Positions 8,687-17,798 of a DNA stretch of 64,000 nucleotides are shown here, piece after piece (position 1 is the stretch's first letter; each line of letters starts with the position of its first letter). The position numbers and the translations under genes are program-made. The notes below the pieces were generated by a model that made no database searches, was not told the DNA's origin, and was given only the letters and a program-made list of their open reading frames with translations. The stretch comes from Burkholderia sp. Bp9143 (GTDB lineage Bacteria > Pseudomonadota > Gammaproteobacteria > Burkholderiales > Burkholderiaceae), in assembly GCF_003853645.1 (NCBI RefSeq), contig NZ_QTPO01000029.1, positions 1 through 64,000 on the forward strand. Direction: 5' to 3'.

Positions 8687-9079
8687 TCATGTATCTGTCT
8701 GGGTTGAGCCGGACACCGCGACTGTCATTAGCTGTTCCCGGACGCAGAGGTAGACGATAGGCAACGATGGCGTTGCCAAGGTCCAGTCGACAAGGCCACT
8801 GAGATCTACCCCAGGCAATGTTTCCGGTCCGATTCGGGGGAGGGCATCGACGACGGTCGGCGCATTCCTGCTCTGGAACGCGAGATCCGAAAAGGCTTGC
8901 TCTTCAATTTCGAGCAGCACGGGCCAGGTTAGGCCGTGCTCCGGTCCTACCTTCAGATTGCGCTCCGCGAGCGACGACGCGATGCGGCGCAAATCTTCCA
9001 ACGCGCGCGCGAGCGCGTGCTCGAAAAGCACTGGATCGATCTCCGGATCGGCCGTCGAATTGGAGTCTGAAAGTCCCAT
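8687..9079 (-). CDS. Hypothetical protein, 130 aa
   Basis: The frame from ATG 9079 encodes 130 aa (an upstream TTG at 9115 would add 12). Third-position GC bias and the acidic, leucine-rich helical middle (VLFEHALARALEDLRRIASS) suggest a real coding region. The C-terminal part (LVDWTLATPSLPIVYLCVRE) is more hydrophobic and may form a beta-rich core. I do not recognise the family. It is divergent from the membrane-protein gene at 9754 and lies at the left edge of the defence island. Confidence 0.45.
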   Translation of the reverse strand: MGLSDSNSTADPEIDPVLFEHALARALEDLRRIASSLAERNLKVGPEHGLTWPVLLEIEEQAFSDLAFQSRNAPTVVDALPRIGPETLPGVDLSGLVDWTLATPSLPIVYLCVREQLMTVAVSGSTQTDT

Positions 9080-9753
9080 AGAGAGGTGCGCTTGGATGGT
9101 ATGGCCGGGTCCCAACGATCATGCCCTTCGCCGCGTTTTAGGTACTGTAAATATATCCAGTGTTCGGGTGCAATTCAAGAACGGGAGGCATGGCCTCGGA
9201 TCTGAAATTGCGCCGGCGCGCCCCAGACGAGCCGGCCTCGGCGTCTCCACGTCGCGCTACTGGCGGGATCGCGATAGCGTGCCTGTGCGGGACGACGTTT
9301 CCGCGCCTTGTCGGTTGAATCTTGGCGGATGTAGCACGTCCTCATTCCCCAGTAGGCGCCGGCACCAGAACAGGATACAGCGACCTTCTGATGCCGGTAA
9401 AACCCAACGGAATTAGCATGTTGCCGCGTACAGGTGGTGCACCGCAGAAGGCCGCAGTTGATGGATGGCGTCGGTTTTTCTTATGACCCGAGCACTTCCG
9501 GGCCTCAAGTGTCGATATCCGGCATCTCGGCGAAGCCGTTATACCGGGGTCCGAAACGCATACATTGCGAGGGCAATCCTTCCGTTCCGAGGTAAAGACA
9601 ACGGGCCGAATGCCGTTATATCGGACGGATCAGACTTGAGTATCATTGGACGCGATATGTGCCAGCGTCTCGTTATAAACCGATGGAATCCTCCTTCGCA
9701 GGTGCGAATAAGGTGGAGCGTAGAAAAACAGAAGGCCACAGTACGGGGGAAAT
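9080..9753. other. Intergenic, no supported gene
   Basis: About 670 bases without a convincing gene. Frames open here lack good starts and consistent codon bias. GCCGTTATA occurs at about 9534 and 9609 in a weak direct repeat. The promoter of the membrane-protein gene at 9754 should be in the last 150 bases. Confidence 0.4.
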
Positions 9754-10395
9754 ATGAAGTTGCAAAATGCGGGGATCATTGATTTCATGGGAACCAAGTT
9801 AACCCTGCGAACGTTGAGCGGAATAGTCAAAGAGAAGGCGGAGCGGACTACCTCGCACGTCGAGTCGACGCGCAACGGCTACGGAAACTTGACGCGGGTC
9901 AAAATGTCGACCGAACAGCACCAGGAAATCTGGCTTGAGATGGACAGCGGGGAAGAGGTGCGATTAAGTATCGGTGGTGTTGCAATTCCAATGCGAAACG
10001 GACATCGGCTGCAGGCGTTTTTCGCCGCCCAAGGTGCCGAACGAGGAGCGCTTGTTGCGGTAAAAAACCTGACTACTGGCGAGTTCTTCGAGACCTTCAA
10101 TAAGTATCAGCGACTGCCGAGCGTTGGACTGTTCAAGCTGTCTCTGCTGCATACCCTCGGAGCGGGCCCGCTCTCGTTCCTGTGTGTTGCTGGGGCATTC
10201 GTTTGCGGCGGCATCCTGACCGTAGTCGGGATTCCGTTTTCGCTCGGCGCATGGGCCGCTGGTCTAGCAATCGGCGGCGGATTCGCATGGCAGCATTCGG
10301 CCGCGAGCCAAGCCGCGATTCACTTCCGAAACGAACTGGCTCGCGCAATCGCTACGGTCGCCCAGCCGGTCGAAGAGGTCGCAGCCGATTGCTGA
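9754..10395 (+). CDS. Hypothetical membrane protein, 213 aa
   Basis: Start ATG is preceded by GGGGGAA. The first ~130 residues are soluble and beta-rich (TEQHQEIWLEMDSGEEVRL, RNGHRLQAFFAAQ). Two adjacent hydrophobic segments follow at about 138-160 and 163-185 (LLHTLGAGPLSFLCVAGAFV, IPFSLGAWAAGLAIGGGFAW), forming a likely membrane hairpin, and then a short amphipathic tail. It is not recognised as a known family. It lies just upstream of a zinc-ribbon gene and the large STAND NTPase on the same strand, so it may be a partner, immunity or effector protein of that system. That is only context. Confidence 0.65.
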   Translation: MKLQNAGIIDFMGTKLTLRTLSGIVKEKAERTTSHVESTRNGYGNLTRVKMSTEQHQEIWLEMDSGEEVRLSIGGVAIPMRNGHRLQAFFAAQGAERGALVAVKNLTTGEFFETFNKYQRLPSVGLFKLSLLHTLGAGPLSFLCVAGAFVCGGILTVVGIPFSLGAWAAGLAIGGGFAWQHSAASQAAIHFRNELARAIATVAQPVEEVAADC

Positions 10396-10411
10396 ATCAA
10401 CAAAAAGCGTC

Positions 10412-10603
10412 GTGACCAACAGCAAACGGGCAGTTACCGCCGAATGTAATACGTGCTGCTGGCAGGGAGACCGGAAGTGGACCGGCAGCGGCCATTGCCC
10501 AGAATGCGATGGGGAATCACCCTGGATTAGCTTACGTCGGATGACGTCTAGGTCCTCGCGCAACCGACGGGATGATCATGAGGCTAACGTCGTTGTTCTA
10601 TAA
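10412..10603 (+). CDS. Small zinc-ribbon-like protein
   Basis: A 63-aa frame from GTG 10412, 16 bases after the membrane-protein stop. It carries CNTCCW and CPECDG, two CxxC knuckles about 17 residues apart, which is a typical small zinc ribbon. The tail is basic (SLRRMTSRSSRNRR). Zinc ribbons of this size often bind nucleic acid or act as adaptors. No Shine-Dalgarno is obvious, so expression would depend on coupling to the upstream gene. It ends just before the STAND NTPase gene. Confidence 0.5.
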   Translation: MTNSKRAVTAECNTCCWQGDRKWTGSGHCPECDGESPWISLRRMTSRSSRNRRDDHEANVVVL

Positions 10604-10710
10604 AAGAACCATTCATGTTCCCCAGCAGGAGGCGCCGAGCAACGGCGAAAGTTTTCCCAATGAGCAAAGAAGACAAGTCCCGCCGCGCCCCACTTCAGGG
10701 AACCCAAGTC

Positions 10711-13700
10711 ATGAGCACCGTTGCCACTGGCGGTGGAGGAGGCGTGTTTCAGGCGCGGGTTGGGGCACTGTATCTTGCAAACATGCTGACAGGGGCGCCG
10801 ACTGCCTTCGGCCTGCATGGCGCTAGGGTCGAGACGCTGCGGTTCGAAGCCCGCTACACCGGCGCCCATACAGACGACATCTACTGTCAGCTTCGTGACA
10901 AAGAGGGTTCCCGGCTTCAGCTCATCCAATGCAAGCGAGGACTTGACGCGACGCCCGGCAACGCCGAATTCGTCGATGGACTGCAAGGGGCCTGGAGAGA
11001 CTTCCTTTGCATAGAAGGAAGCCCCTTCGACCAGGCCAGTGATGTATTGGTTTTAGCGACGGTAGCCCCAGGAACACCGGCTAATCGGGCGGCCAAGCGC
11101 CTATGCGAACTATCGCGATCCTCTCTCAACTTGACCGACTTTGTCCATAAAGTTGAGTCCAAGCTCTTTGATGCCCAACATAAGCGCACGTGGAACGCCT
11201 TTAAGGAGGTCTCCAAGCACACCCTAGTCGACAAGTACAGCGACGAACTCGTCTTCGACTTCTTGCGACGGCTGCGTGTCGACATACATGACCTCGGTAA
11301 TGAGAGCTCGCAGGAACTAAGTCTCGTCCAAGCGTTGTTGGCTTCGGGCCAGCCGGAAGACTCCGGCGAGCAGGTATGGAATGGCCTGTTCTCATATGTC
11401 TTCGAGCAGGGCATCACTGTCGGCACTATCACTCGTGAGACTTGGAGGACGACTGCGCAGGAAGGCATCCAGGAAGCCGTCAACTGCCTCAACGGGAAAT
11501 GGGGGCTTGGTCACATCGCCGGGCGCTTCACCGATCGAGCAAGTCTTCAGCTCTCACTCATCTCAACGACGCTTCCTAGCGGCACGCACATCCCCCGCGG
11601 CCAGTGCGTTGTCGAAGCGCTGGCTGCCTTCGATGAACGGAAACTCGTCATCATCACAGGCGGACCGGGCGCGGGTAAGTCAGCGGTCATCGCGGAACTC
11701 GCACCACTGCTTCGCGAGTCCGGCCCTCTGTTCTTTTTCCGAGCGGACGAGCTCGACGAGCCTAGCCTAGCCGCGGTTCAGTCACTCAGCGGCATGCCTG
11801 ATGCGGTGCTGAGCATGGCGACCCTCTTGTGCAGCGGCACACCGACTGTCGTCATCGATTCGTTGGAAAAAGCGCTCGAAGGAAGGAACCCAGGCGCCCT
11901 TGAGGAGCTTCTGGCGCTGGTCCGTCGGAACAAGAGGGTCAGGCTTTGCGTCACGACCCGCTCCTATGCTCTTAACGCGCTTTACTCGCTCTTTCTGTCT
12001 GATTTCTCCTACCAAGTCGTCGACGTCCCTTTGCTGACAGACGCAGAGATCTCTGCGGCAGTGGTCGGGACAGCTCTTGAGGACATTGCAGCCAAGGATG
12101 GCGGCGTGCGAGAGGTACTTCGATCGCCTTACTATCTGCGCCTTGCCTTCAACTACACTGCGGCCGGAGCGGCTCTCCCCCGTGCTGCCGGAAACGACAT
12201 GCGCTTGCGCCTATGGACAGAGCGAGTTGCCCCCGGAAAAGGTTTGCCATCAGGGCTAGCCGCACGCCGGCGAGCAGTTTTCGACGAGGTTTGCTATGCG
12301 CGCACGGAACGCTTTGCTCAGTTTGTCGAGGCGCCAAATGACGCCGAGGCCGTAGCCTCGCTGGTGCAAGACGCGGTGCTGGCAAAGGACGCGACGGACC
12401 GGGTAGCTCCCACCCACGACGTCTTGGAAGACTGGTCGCTGTTTTTCAGGGTCGAGCGGGAGATACGAAGTTCCGAACGCGACTGGGTCATACTCTTTGG
12501 CAAGCTCGGCTCACACGCGGGCATGCGTAGGGCTCTACGCACATGGACAGCGCAGCGTTCAGCCGAAGGTGATGGAGATGCCTATGCACTGCTCGAAGCT
12601 GCACTCAGACAAGACTCGACCATCCCGCAGTTATGGCGCGACGAGATAGCCATTGGCCTGCTGCGTTCAGAACGGGTCAACGAAATCGTCGCAAAGCTTG
12701 GGTGCAGCGTCTCCTTCGACAGCGCCGGCCTCCTTCATCGCCTGAGCCACTTGCTGCGCGTTGCTTGCAAAGGGCCGACGTCTATCGACTACTCGAGCAT
12801 GGCGGACGATCCGGAAAACAAGGAGATCGTGCTGCGGCTCGCGATGGCTGCGCCGATTGGCGAAGCATGGGACCTGGTCGTCGGATTGGTTGCAAAAGCG
12901 TTCCCGAGCATGCCGCCAGAATGCGACTCGTGGGTCGTACAACTCGCGGAAGACGCAACGTCTCACGACGAGAACTGGCGCAACCCTACCCAAAGAGTGC
13001 TCGATGTGTTCAACATGGCTGAGCATTTCTGCCGGCGCGATCAAGAGAGCTGGTACCGCGATCAATCGATCGGCAAGCGCTTCTATGCGCTCTTGTGCCG
13101 CTGCGCGGGTGCGGACCTGCGCCGATTCACGGCATTGATCGAGGCGCTCCTTCAAAGCTTCTTAGTTGACCATGACAGACGCGACTCCTATGCAGAGGAG
13201 CGTCTTGAGTTCCTCGTCAACTTCAAGAACTGCCGCGAGGCGAGTTACTTCGCCCCGGACCTAGCGTGGCAGGTGTTCTGGGCCCTCTACACAGAGTCCG
13301 AGCCGAAAGTTGACCGAGACTTCGGTATGACTAGGTGGGAGGCTGAACTTGGGCTGAGCAATCGTGCTGCTCATGGGTTCTTCCCGCCGTCGGTCTTACA
13401 CGGGCCATTCCGCTCGTTGTTGCTTTACGCTTGGCCAAAGAGCGTGCGCTGCGTGGTTGACCTGTGCAACCATGCGGCCGCCTCACTTGCCACAACGGGC
13501 GCTAGTGAGGTGTCGATCGTTCTGCCAGGGCAAAGCCCCAACGGCCGGTCGCACATTCACGACTTCCGCCTGTGGGCTGCCTATCGTGGGCACTCAGTCA
13601 CCAGCTACGTCCTTAATGCGGCATTGATGGCTCTGGAAGAGCGCCTGCTCATCGAAGCTAAGGCGCAGCCCAAGATCATCTCGCAGGTTCTCGAGGTCAT

Positions 13701-15729
13701 CCTGAATCTGGGTGAGTCGAGCTTCACTACCGGAATGGTGGCAGGCGTCTTGATGGCCCACCCTGAGCTCGCAACCGAGAAGCTGCTTTCCATCTTCAAG
13801 TGCCCGCAATTTTTTTCCGACGACATTTCTCGCAGCGTGCAAGAGGCGACTGCGATGGCCATCTACGGGGGCAACGATGGCTTGGACGCTGCAAGGCAGC
13901 GGGAGCGCGTAGCTAGCAATCGGCTGCCACATCGGCGACAGCACTTGGAAGGCCTGGCTCTTCAATTGCAGTTCAACCGTCCAGATCTTCGCGAGGCTAT
14001 CTACAGGATTCTGGACGAGCACTTAGAAGCATTGAAGGGCGCTGCGGAGGTGCCAGATGGGTGGCGCATGGCGCTCAAGCGTATGGACGCCCGTGGCCTA
14101 AGGCTCGGGGAACCTGTCGCTGATGGCAAGTGGGCCACACTCGAGATCGCTAATCTAGAACCTGAACTACAGCAAGCCAGCGACAGAGCGCAAGTCGACA
14201 TGCAGCGGATGAACCGCGTCGGTGCCGTGCGTACCTGGGCTGCGGCGGTCACGGGGCGGTTCTCGACCGCGGAGCCGCGAACTGCAGACTGTTTCTCGTT
14301 ACCCACTGAGCCATATGTGGAATTTTTACGCCTCTGCGACGAGATTGAAGAACAAGAGATCGGCATGCTAGCCGGTCTGGAAGACGAACTGTCGTGCGCC
14401 TTGATTCTTAAGTGGCCCACCGACACCTCGCCGGCGCTTCAGTGGGCCAGATCCCTGTTGCTTGAACGCACCGCGGTTCGTGAAGACAAGGATGCATGGT
14501 TGCACCGAGACACTTCAATGGGTGAACTGCGGGCACGTACGGTCATTTCGCTTGCCGCTGTAGCTCCGTCTCTACCCGGGATGGTTGAAGCGTTAGTCAA
14601 CATCGTGACCGAGCCGGTGTGGAAGGTGCGCCGGGGTGCGTCCAAGGCAATCGCCGTTGAGCTCAGGCACAAACAACCTGTCTTGGCTGAGGTACTGACT
14701 ACCGGCCTTGCCCACTACGCCGAAGCACTTAACTCCACGATTGAGCGCCCGCGAGGATGGACTCGAGACTTCGTCGATGAGGCTCGGGCGACTACTGTCA
14801 AAGCGCTCGGTGAGGCGTTGCGAGAGATGAAGCCGGGCTTGCGTTCGATGCCGCGAAACTTAGCTGCCGTCAAGGAGTGGGTGATAGCCCTCGACGCCGC
14901 GCGCAACGAAACGCCGAGCACTTGGCGAGTTCAGTCGCTCGTAACTCTAGCAACTCTCATGGCGGATCAGGAGGATGGGCCTAGGGTGAAGCAGCATGAC
15001 CCCGGCTATGTCGATTTCGAAGCGCGGTCGGAGTTGGGTGACGTACTAGCATCTGAACTCATGGCGCAGCCAGATGACAACTCGCCACTGTTCGAGACAT
15101 TTGACTACTGTCTCGAGAAAGCGCCTGAGCTGAGTGAAAGGATTTTGGTAGCAGCACTGGGCGAGTGCACGAAACAGGAGTTCGCAAATGTAGTTGCCTT
15201 CTGGCGAGTGTGGGACCGGGCTACAGCCAAGGTCTTTGACGAGGATTCGTTGAGAACCAAGAGCCGAAGGTCCTACAGCCGATTCGACAAAGTGCTCACG
15301 ACGCTGCTGCTGTGCTCGATGCCATGGCCGAAAACGTGGCATGACCTGAAGCTCCTCAAGTCTCGTCCGCACTTCGTCGCGAACTGCCTCACCGCCGTTG
15401 GCGACACTCGAGCAGGCCAAGAGAACTTGCTGCGGTTGATGGCTGGCGTTGGCAGAGTGTCCGCAGTGCCGTCGGCGCTGCCCCAGTTGCGAGATGCTCT
15501 GGGCAGATCTCCCGTCGACTTGTTCGACGACGGAAACTGCTTGTGGCACGCGGAGACTATCTGCCGAGTAGCCGTGCATGAACACCGAGAGACTCTGATT
15601 CGAGACGTAAACCTGCGCAGGGCGACACTCGACATACTGGACCGGCTCGTCGACGCCGGGTCGTCGCTCGGGTTTCAGCTCCGCGACTACTTAGCGACTT
15701 CGCCTACAAAGACTATCGAGCCCTTTTAG
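10711..15729 (+). CDS. Avs-like STAND NTPase with N-terminal Cap4/DUF4297-type nuclease
   Basis: A very large protein (1672 aa from ATG 10711, which has AGGGA upstream; ATGs at 10660 and 10615 would add 17 or 32). Residues ~5-160 look like the dsDNA nuclease domain of Cap4/DUF4297: a GGGG-VFQARVGALYLA start, then D55/D56 (HTDDIYCQL) and Q73-x-K75 (LIQCKRG), the D-QxK active site. A P-loop NTPase follows: Walker A GGPGAGKS at 317-324, Walker B TVVIDSLEKA about 70 residues later, then LCVTTRSY. The remaining ~1200 residues are helical and probably form a repeat sensor. This architecture matches Avs antiphage proteins, where the C-terminal repeats recognise a phage protein, the NTPase oligomerises and the nuclease cuts DNA. 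The exact Avs subtype cannot be told here. Confidence 0.8.
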   Translation: MSTVATGGGGGVFQARVGALYLANMLTGAPTAFGLHGARVETLRFEARYTGAHTDDIYCQLRDKEGSRLQLIQCKRGLDATPGNAEFVDGLQGAWRDFLCIEGSPFDQASDVLVLATVAPGTPANRAAKRLCELSRSSLNLTDFVHKVESKLFDAQHKRTWNAFKEVSKHTLVDKYSDELVFDFLRRLRVDIHDLGNESSQELSLVQALLASGQPEDSGEQVWNGLFSYVFEQGITVGTITRETWRTTAQEGIQEAVNCLNGKWGLGHIAGRFTDRASLQLSLISTTLPSGTHIPRGQCVVEALAAFDERKLVIITGGPGAGKSAVIAELAPLLRESGPLFFFRADELDEPSLAAVQSLSGMPDAVLSMATLLCSGTPTVVIDSLEKALEGRNPGALEELLALVRRNKRVRLCVTTRSYALNALYSLFLSDFSYQVVDVPLLTDAEISAAVVGTALEDIAAKDGGVREVLRSPYYLRLAFNYTAAGAALPRAAGNDMRLRLWTERVAPGKGLPSGLAARRRAVFDEVCYARTERFAQFVEAPNDAEAVASLVQDAVLAKDATDRVAPTHDVLEDWSLFFRVEREIRSSERDWVILFGKLGSHAGMRRALRTWTAQRSAEGDGDAYALLEAALRQDSTIPQLWRDEIAIGLLRSERVNEIVAKLGCSVSFDSAGLLHRLSHLLRVACKGPTSIDYSSMADDPENKEIVLRLAMAAPIGEAWDLVVGLVAKAFPSMPPECDSWVVQLAEDATSHDENWRNPTQRVLDVFNMAEHFCRRDQESWYRDQSIGKRFYALLCRCAGADLRRFTALIEALLQSFLVDHDRRDSYAEERLEFLVNFKNCREASYFAPDLAWQVFWALYTESEPKVDRDFGMTRWEAELGLSNRAAHGFFPPSVLHGPFRSLLLYAWPKSVRCVVDLCNHAAASLATTGASEVSIVLPGQSPNGRSHIHDFRLWAAYRGHSVTSYVLNAALMALEERLLIEAKAQPKIISQVLEVILNLGESSFTTGMVAGVLMAHPELATEKLLSIFKCPQFFSDDISRSVQEATAMAIYGGNDGLDAARQRERVASNRLPHRRQHLEGLALQLQFNRPDLREAIYRILDEHLEALKGAAEVPDGWRMALKRMDARGLRLGEPVADGKWATLEIANLEPELQQASDRAQVDMQRMNRVGAVRTWAAAVTGRFSTAEPRTADCFSLPTEPYVEFLRLCDEIEEQEIGMLAGLEDELSCALILKWPTDTSPALQWARSLLLERTAVREDKDAWLHRDTSMGELRARTVISLAAVAPSLPGMVEALVNIVTEPVWKVRRGASKAIAVELRHKQPVLAEVLTTGLAHYAEALNSTIERPRGWTRDFVDEARATTVKALGEALREMKPGLRSMPRNLAAVKEWVIALDAARNETPSTWRVQSLVTLATLMADQEDGPRVKQHDPGYVDFEARSELGDVLASELMAQPDDNSPLFETFDYCLEKAPELSERILVAALGECTKQEFANVVAFWRVWDRATAKVFDEDSLRTKSRRSYSRFDKVLTTLLLCSMPWPKTWHDLKLLKSRPHFVANCLTAVGDTRAGQENLLRLMAGVGRVSAVPSALPQLRDALGRSPVDLFDDGNCLWHAETICRVAVHEHRETLIRDVNLRRATLDILDRLVDAGSSLGFQLRDYLATSPTKTIEPF

Positions 15730-15803
15730 TTCTTTGTTGGACGTGCGGATCACTTTGATTTCGTCGCCGTAGAGTGTAGGCGAGCCGCGACGCTTTGTCG
15801 CAG

Positions 15804-16256
15804 CTAGATCGGGCTACATTGGCAAGCCGGGCAAAAATCAAGGGGCGCCCAGTCAGGTGTGGGTCCGAAGAACACCGTGTAGCCGTTCCACGGAGTCACT
15901 CCCCCCGAATACAAAGGCCGTCCAGCCGACGGCAATGTCACGTCAGCGTATGCGCGAATGACGTTGAGAACGGTCCTTGCCGTCGCGCTGACCGGAATGG
16001 CGGTATGGTGTCGGCTACGCCGGACGAATTCTCGCTGTTGCCTGTCCGTCATTTGTCAAATTCGCCACGCACCGCGCCGCCAGCCTCCTCGTTGCGTGCC
16101 GATATGCATGTCGACACGTTCAGCGAGGAGGGGCGCTCCAGGCGCGTCATTCGCCACCTCGCATGGACGAAGCAGCGCTCGCGCCGCTTCGGTGAGGCAC
16201 GGATAAATCACCCGACCCAGCACTCGGTGGTTGGCCCGACTGACCCATTCGTTCAC
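15804..16256 (-). pseudogene. Conserved-looking gene with one in-frame stop
   Basis: A minus-strand frame starts at GTG 16256 (MNEWVSRANHRVLGRVIY) and hits TGA at 16056-16058. It then continues in the same frame (QMTDRQQREFVRRSRHHTAI) to 15804, about 150 codons in all. Both halves have the same codon bias, so either one gene carries a nonsense mutation, or the second half restarts at ATG 16052 directly after the stop. It starts 38 bases after the end of the 88-aa gene, as the probable third gene of the nuclease operon. No family is recognised. Confidence 0.45.
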
Positions 16257-16293
16257 TTCCAGCGCGTTATGTCAGATCCCGTCGGGGCGCCGC

Positions 16294-16560
16294 TCATCCC
16301 GCGAACGGGTTTTTGATCTTGCCGGTCGGTGCGGGCGGCGCTTCGGTAACCTGCTCGGGCAGCGCGGGATCGTGTTGCAGCGCGTCGACGATGCTCGCGA
16401 TGGCTTGCTGCAAGGCAAGCGCGGCGGCGAGGCCGGCTCGGTCGCGCGTCACCTCCAGCGTGCCGGACAGCACCACCCGCTCCGGGTCGTTGGTCACGGT
16501 GAACGCGTCACCTTGGATATTTAGGATGGACGTGTCATCCTCGAACGCCTTGAACGCCAT
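16294..16560 (-). CDS. Small hypothetical protein, 88 aa
   Basis: The protein begins MAFKAFEDDTSILNIQGDAF and continues with a beta-rich stretch (FTVTNDPERVVLSGTLEVTRD), a helix (AGLAAALALQQAIASIVDAL) and a proline-rich tail. Its start overlaps the end of the nuclease gene by 26 bases, so the two are translationally coupled. No signal peptide is seen, so it probably stays in the cytoplasm while the nuclease is exported. It could be an inhibitor or an unrelated cargo protein. The family is not recognised. Confidence 0.65.
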   Translation of the reverse strand: MAFKAFEDDTSILNIQGDAFTVTNDPERVVLSGTLEVTRDRAGLAAALALQQAIASIVDALQHDPALPEQVTEAPPAPTGKIKNPFAG

Positions 16561-17299
16561 TCAGCCCTCCGATACGTGTGTCTTTCAGCGACTCCGGGAT
16601 GCCGGGGAATCGCAAACCGCTTTGTGCCTCGAGCTCGTGCACCGTCGCGATCTCGTAGCGGTTCGCCGCCGTGTTGTTGACGACGATGGCGAACGCCAGG
16701 CGCTGCGTGGGCACATAGACTACCTTGAAAATCTGCGTCGGGACGATCACGCCCGTTGCGCCGATCGTCTTCAGTTCCGCGCCCTTGAACATCGGGCCGG
16801 TGACCACGTACGTGTCTGCAGCGCTCATGCCGATCCGGCGCACGGCCTCCTCGATGTGCGCCCACAGCCGGCGATTGTTCGTCGGGTTCTGCGGCACCAT
16901 GTTCGCGAGCGAGAAGGATTCGGCCATTGCCTCGTCGTTCCAGCGGTCGCCCGCCGGGCTCATGTGCCCGCGATCATAGCCACTCTTGCGGTAATCCGCG
17001 AGCCGCGCGCCTTCGCCATCCGGCAGGCGCCGTTCTTCGAAGAAACGGTTGGTGCGGACTTCGTCTTTGGCGGCCGCGAGGTGCGCGCGGGTGAGGTGTT
17101 CCGCCGACCATAGCGGGCCATGCGTGATGCCGGAGTGCAGTACCTCGAAATCCGAATAGCACAGCAGGCGGGTCTTGGCCGCCATCCTGGGATTGACCAG
17201 GACCGGAGGTTCGCCTTGCGGGCTGAGTTGCGAACAAGAGTCGGAAGCGAAGGCGTGTGACGCGACGGCGATCAGCAAGCCAGCGAGGTATTTCCGCAT
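16535..17299 (-). CDS. DNA/RNA non-specific endonuclease, exported
   Basis: A 254-aa His-Me finger nuclease of the NucA/Serratia nuclease family, which cuts DNA and RNA in a metal-dependent way. The catalytic DRGH motif is in KSGYDRGHMSPAGDRWND, followed by SFSLANMVPQNPTNNRRLW with the metal-binding Asn. Residues 1-19 (MRKYLAGLLIAVASHAFASD) form a Sec signal peptide, so the enzyme acts in the periplasm or outside. It is the first gene of a likely three-gene operon with the 88-aa gene and the broken gene at 15804-16256. Such nucleases occur on conjugative plasmids; use for competition, nutrient release or DNA exclusion is open. Confidence 0.9.
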   Translation of the reverse strand: MRKYLAGLLIAVASHAFASDSCSQLSPQGEPPVLVNPRMAAKTRLLCYSDFEVLHSGITHGPLWSAEHLTRAHLAAAKDEVRTNRFFEERRLPDGEGARLADYRKSGYDRGHMSPAGDRWNDEAMAESFSLANMVPQNPTNNRRLWAHIEEAVRRIGMSAADTYVVTGPMFKGAELKTIGATGVIVPTQIFKVVYVPTQRLAFAIVVNNTAANRYEIATVHELEAQSGLRFPGIPESLKDTRIGGLNGVQGVRG

Positions 17300-17798
17300 G
17301 AAACTGACGTTGAGTGGTGGGGCCGGAAGTATACGACCGAACCGGTGCGCAGGGAGCGGCGTCGTTGCAGGTACGAGACGGGGCGCGTTTGGCTACCCAC
17401 CAGTTTTTCTGAAAAATGAGGCTATTATGATAACAAGGGTTATCAATATAAGTATCGAACGACTCATTTTTTGTGGCATCGATCCTAGGATGACGGCGGT
17501 CGTACGCATAGGCAGACGATGCAAGACACGAGGACGAGCGCAAGTGCCCGCAAGGCGGGCGAGGGCTGATGGGCGGCCGGTGCGTTTGTGGCCGCTAGCA
17601 GCTCGGTGCGGGGACGGCTATCGATCCTGAGCAGCCTGTTTGACCATCGCGACACGAACGACCACTACCGAAGGCGGACGTCCGTCGACACCCGTCATCC
17701 CGTGTTGCCCATGCGGTGTGACTGCATCGTCGGGCTGCACTTGGCCGATTGCGCTATTTCAACGGCGGTGGTGATGCAATGCGTTCCGTGCGTTACTG
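17300..17798. other. Intergenic, contains an inverted repeat
   Basis: About 500 bases between the nuclease operon and the next minus-strand gene, with no supported gene. TGATAAC (17428-17434) and GTTATCA (17439-17445) form a perfect 7-bp inverted repeat with a 4-base gap in an AT-rich patch. This is an operator-like site about 130 bases upstream of the nuclease start. Confidence 0.4.

Noticed and set aside
15795..16316. 173-aa plus-strand frame
   Set aside because: Antisense to a better-supported minus-strand frame, no family, poor composition.
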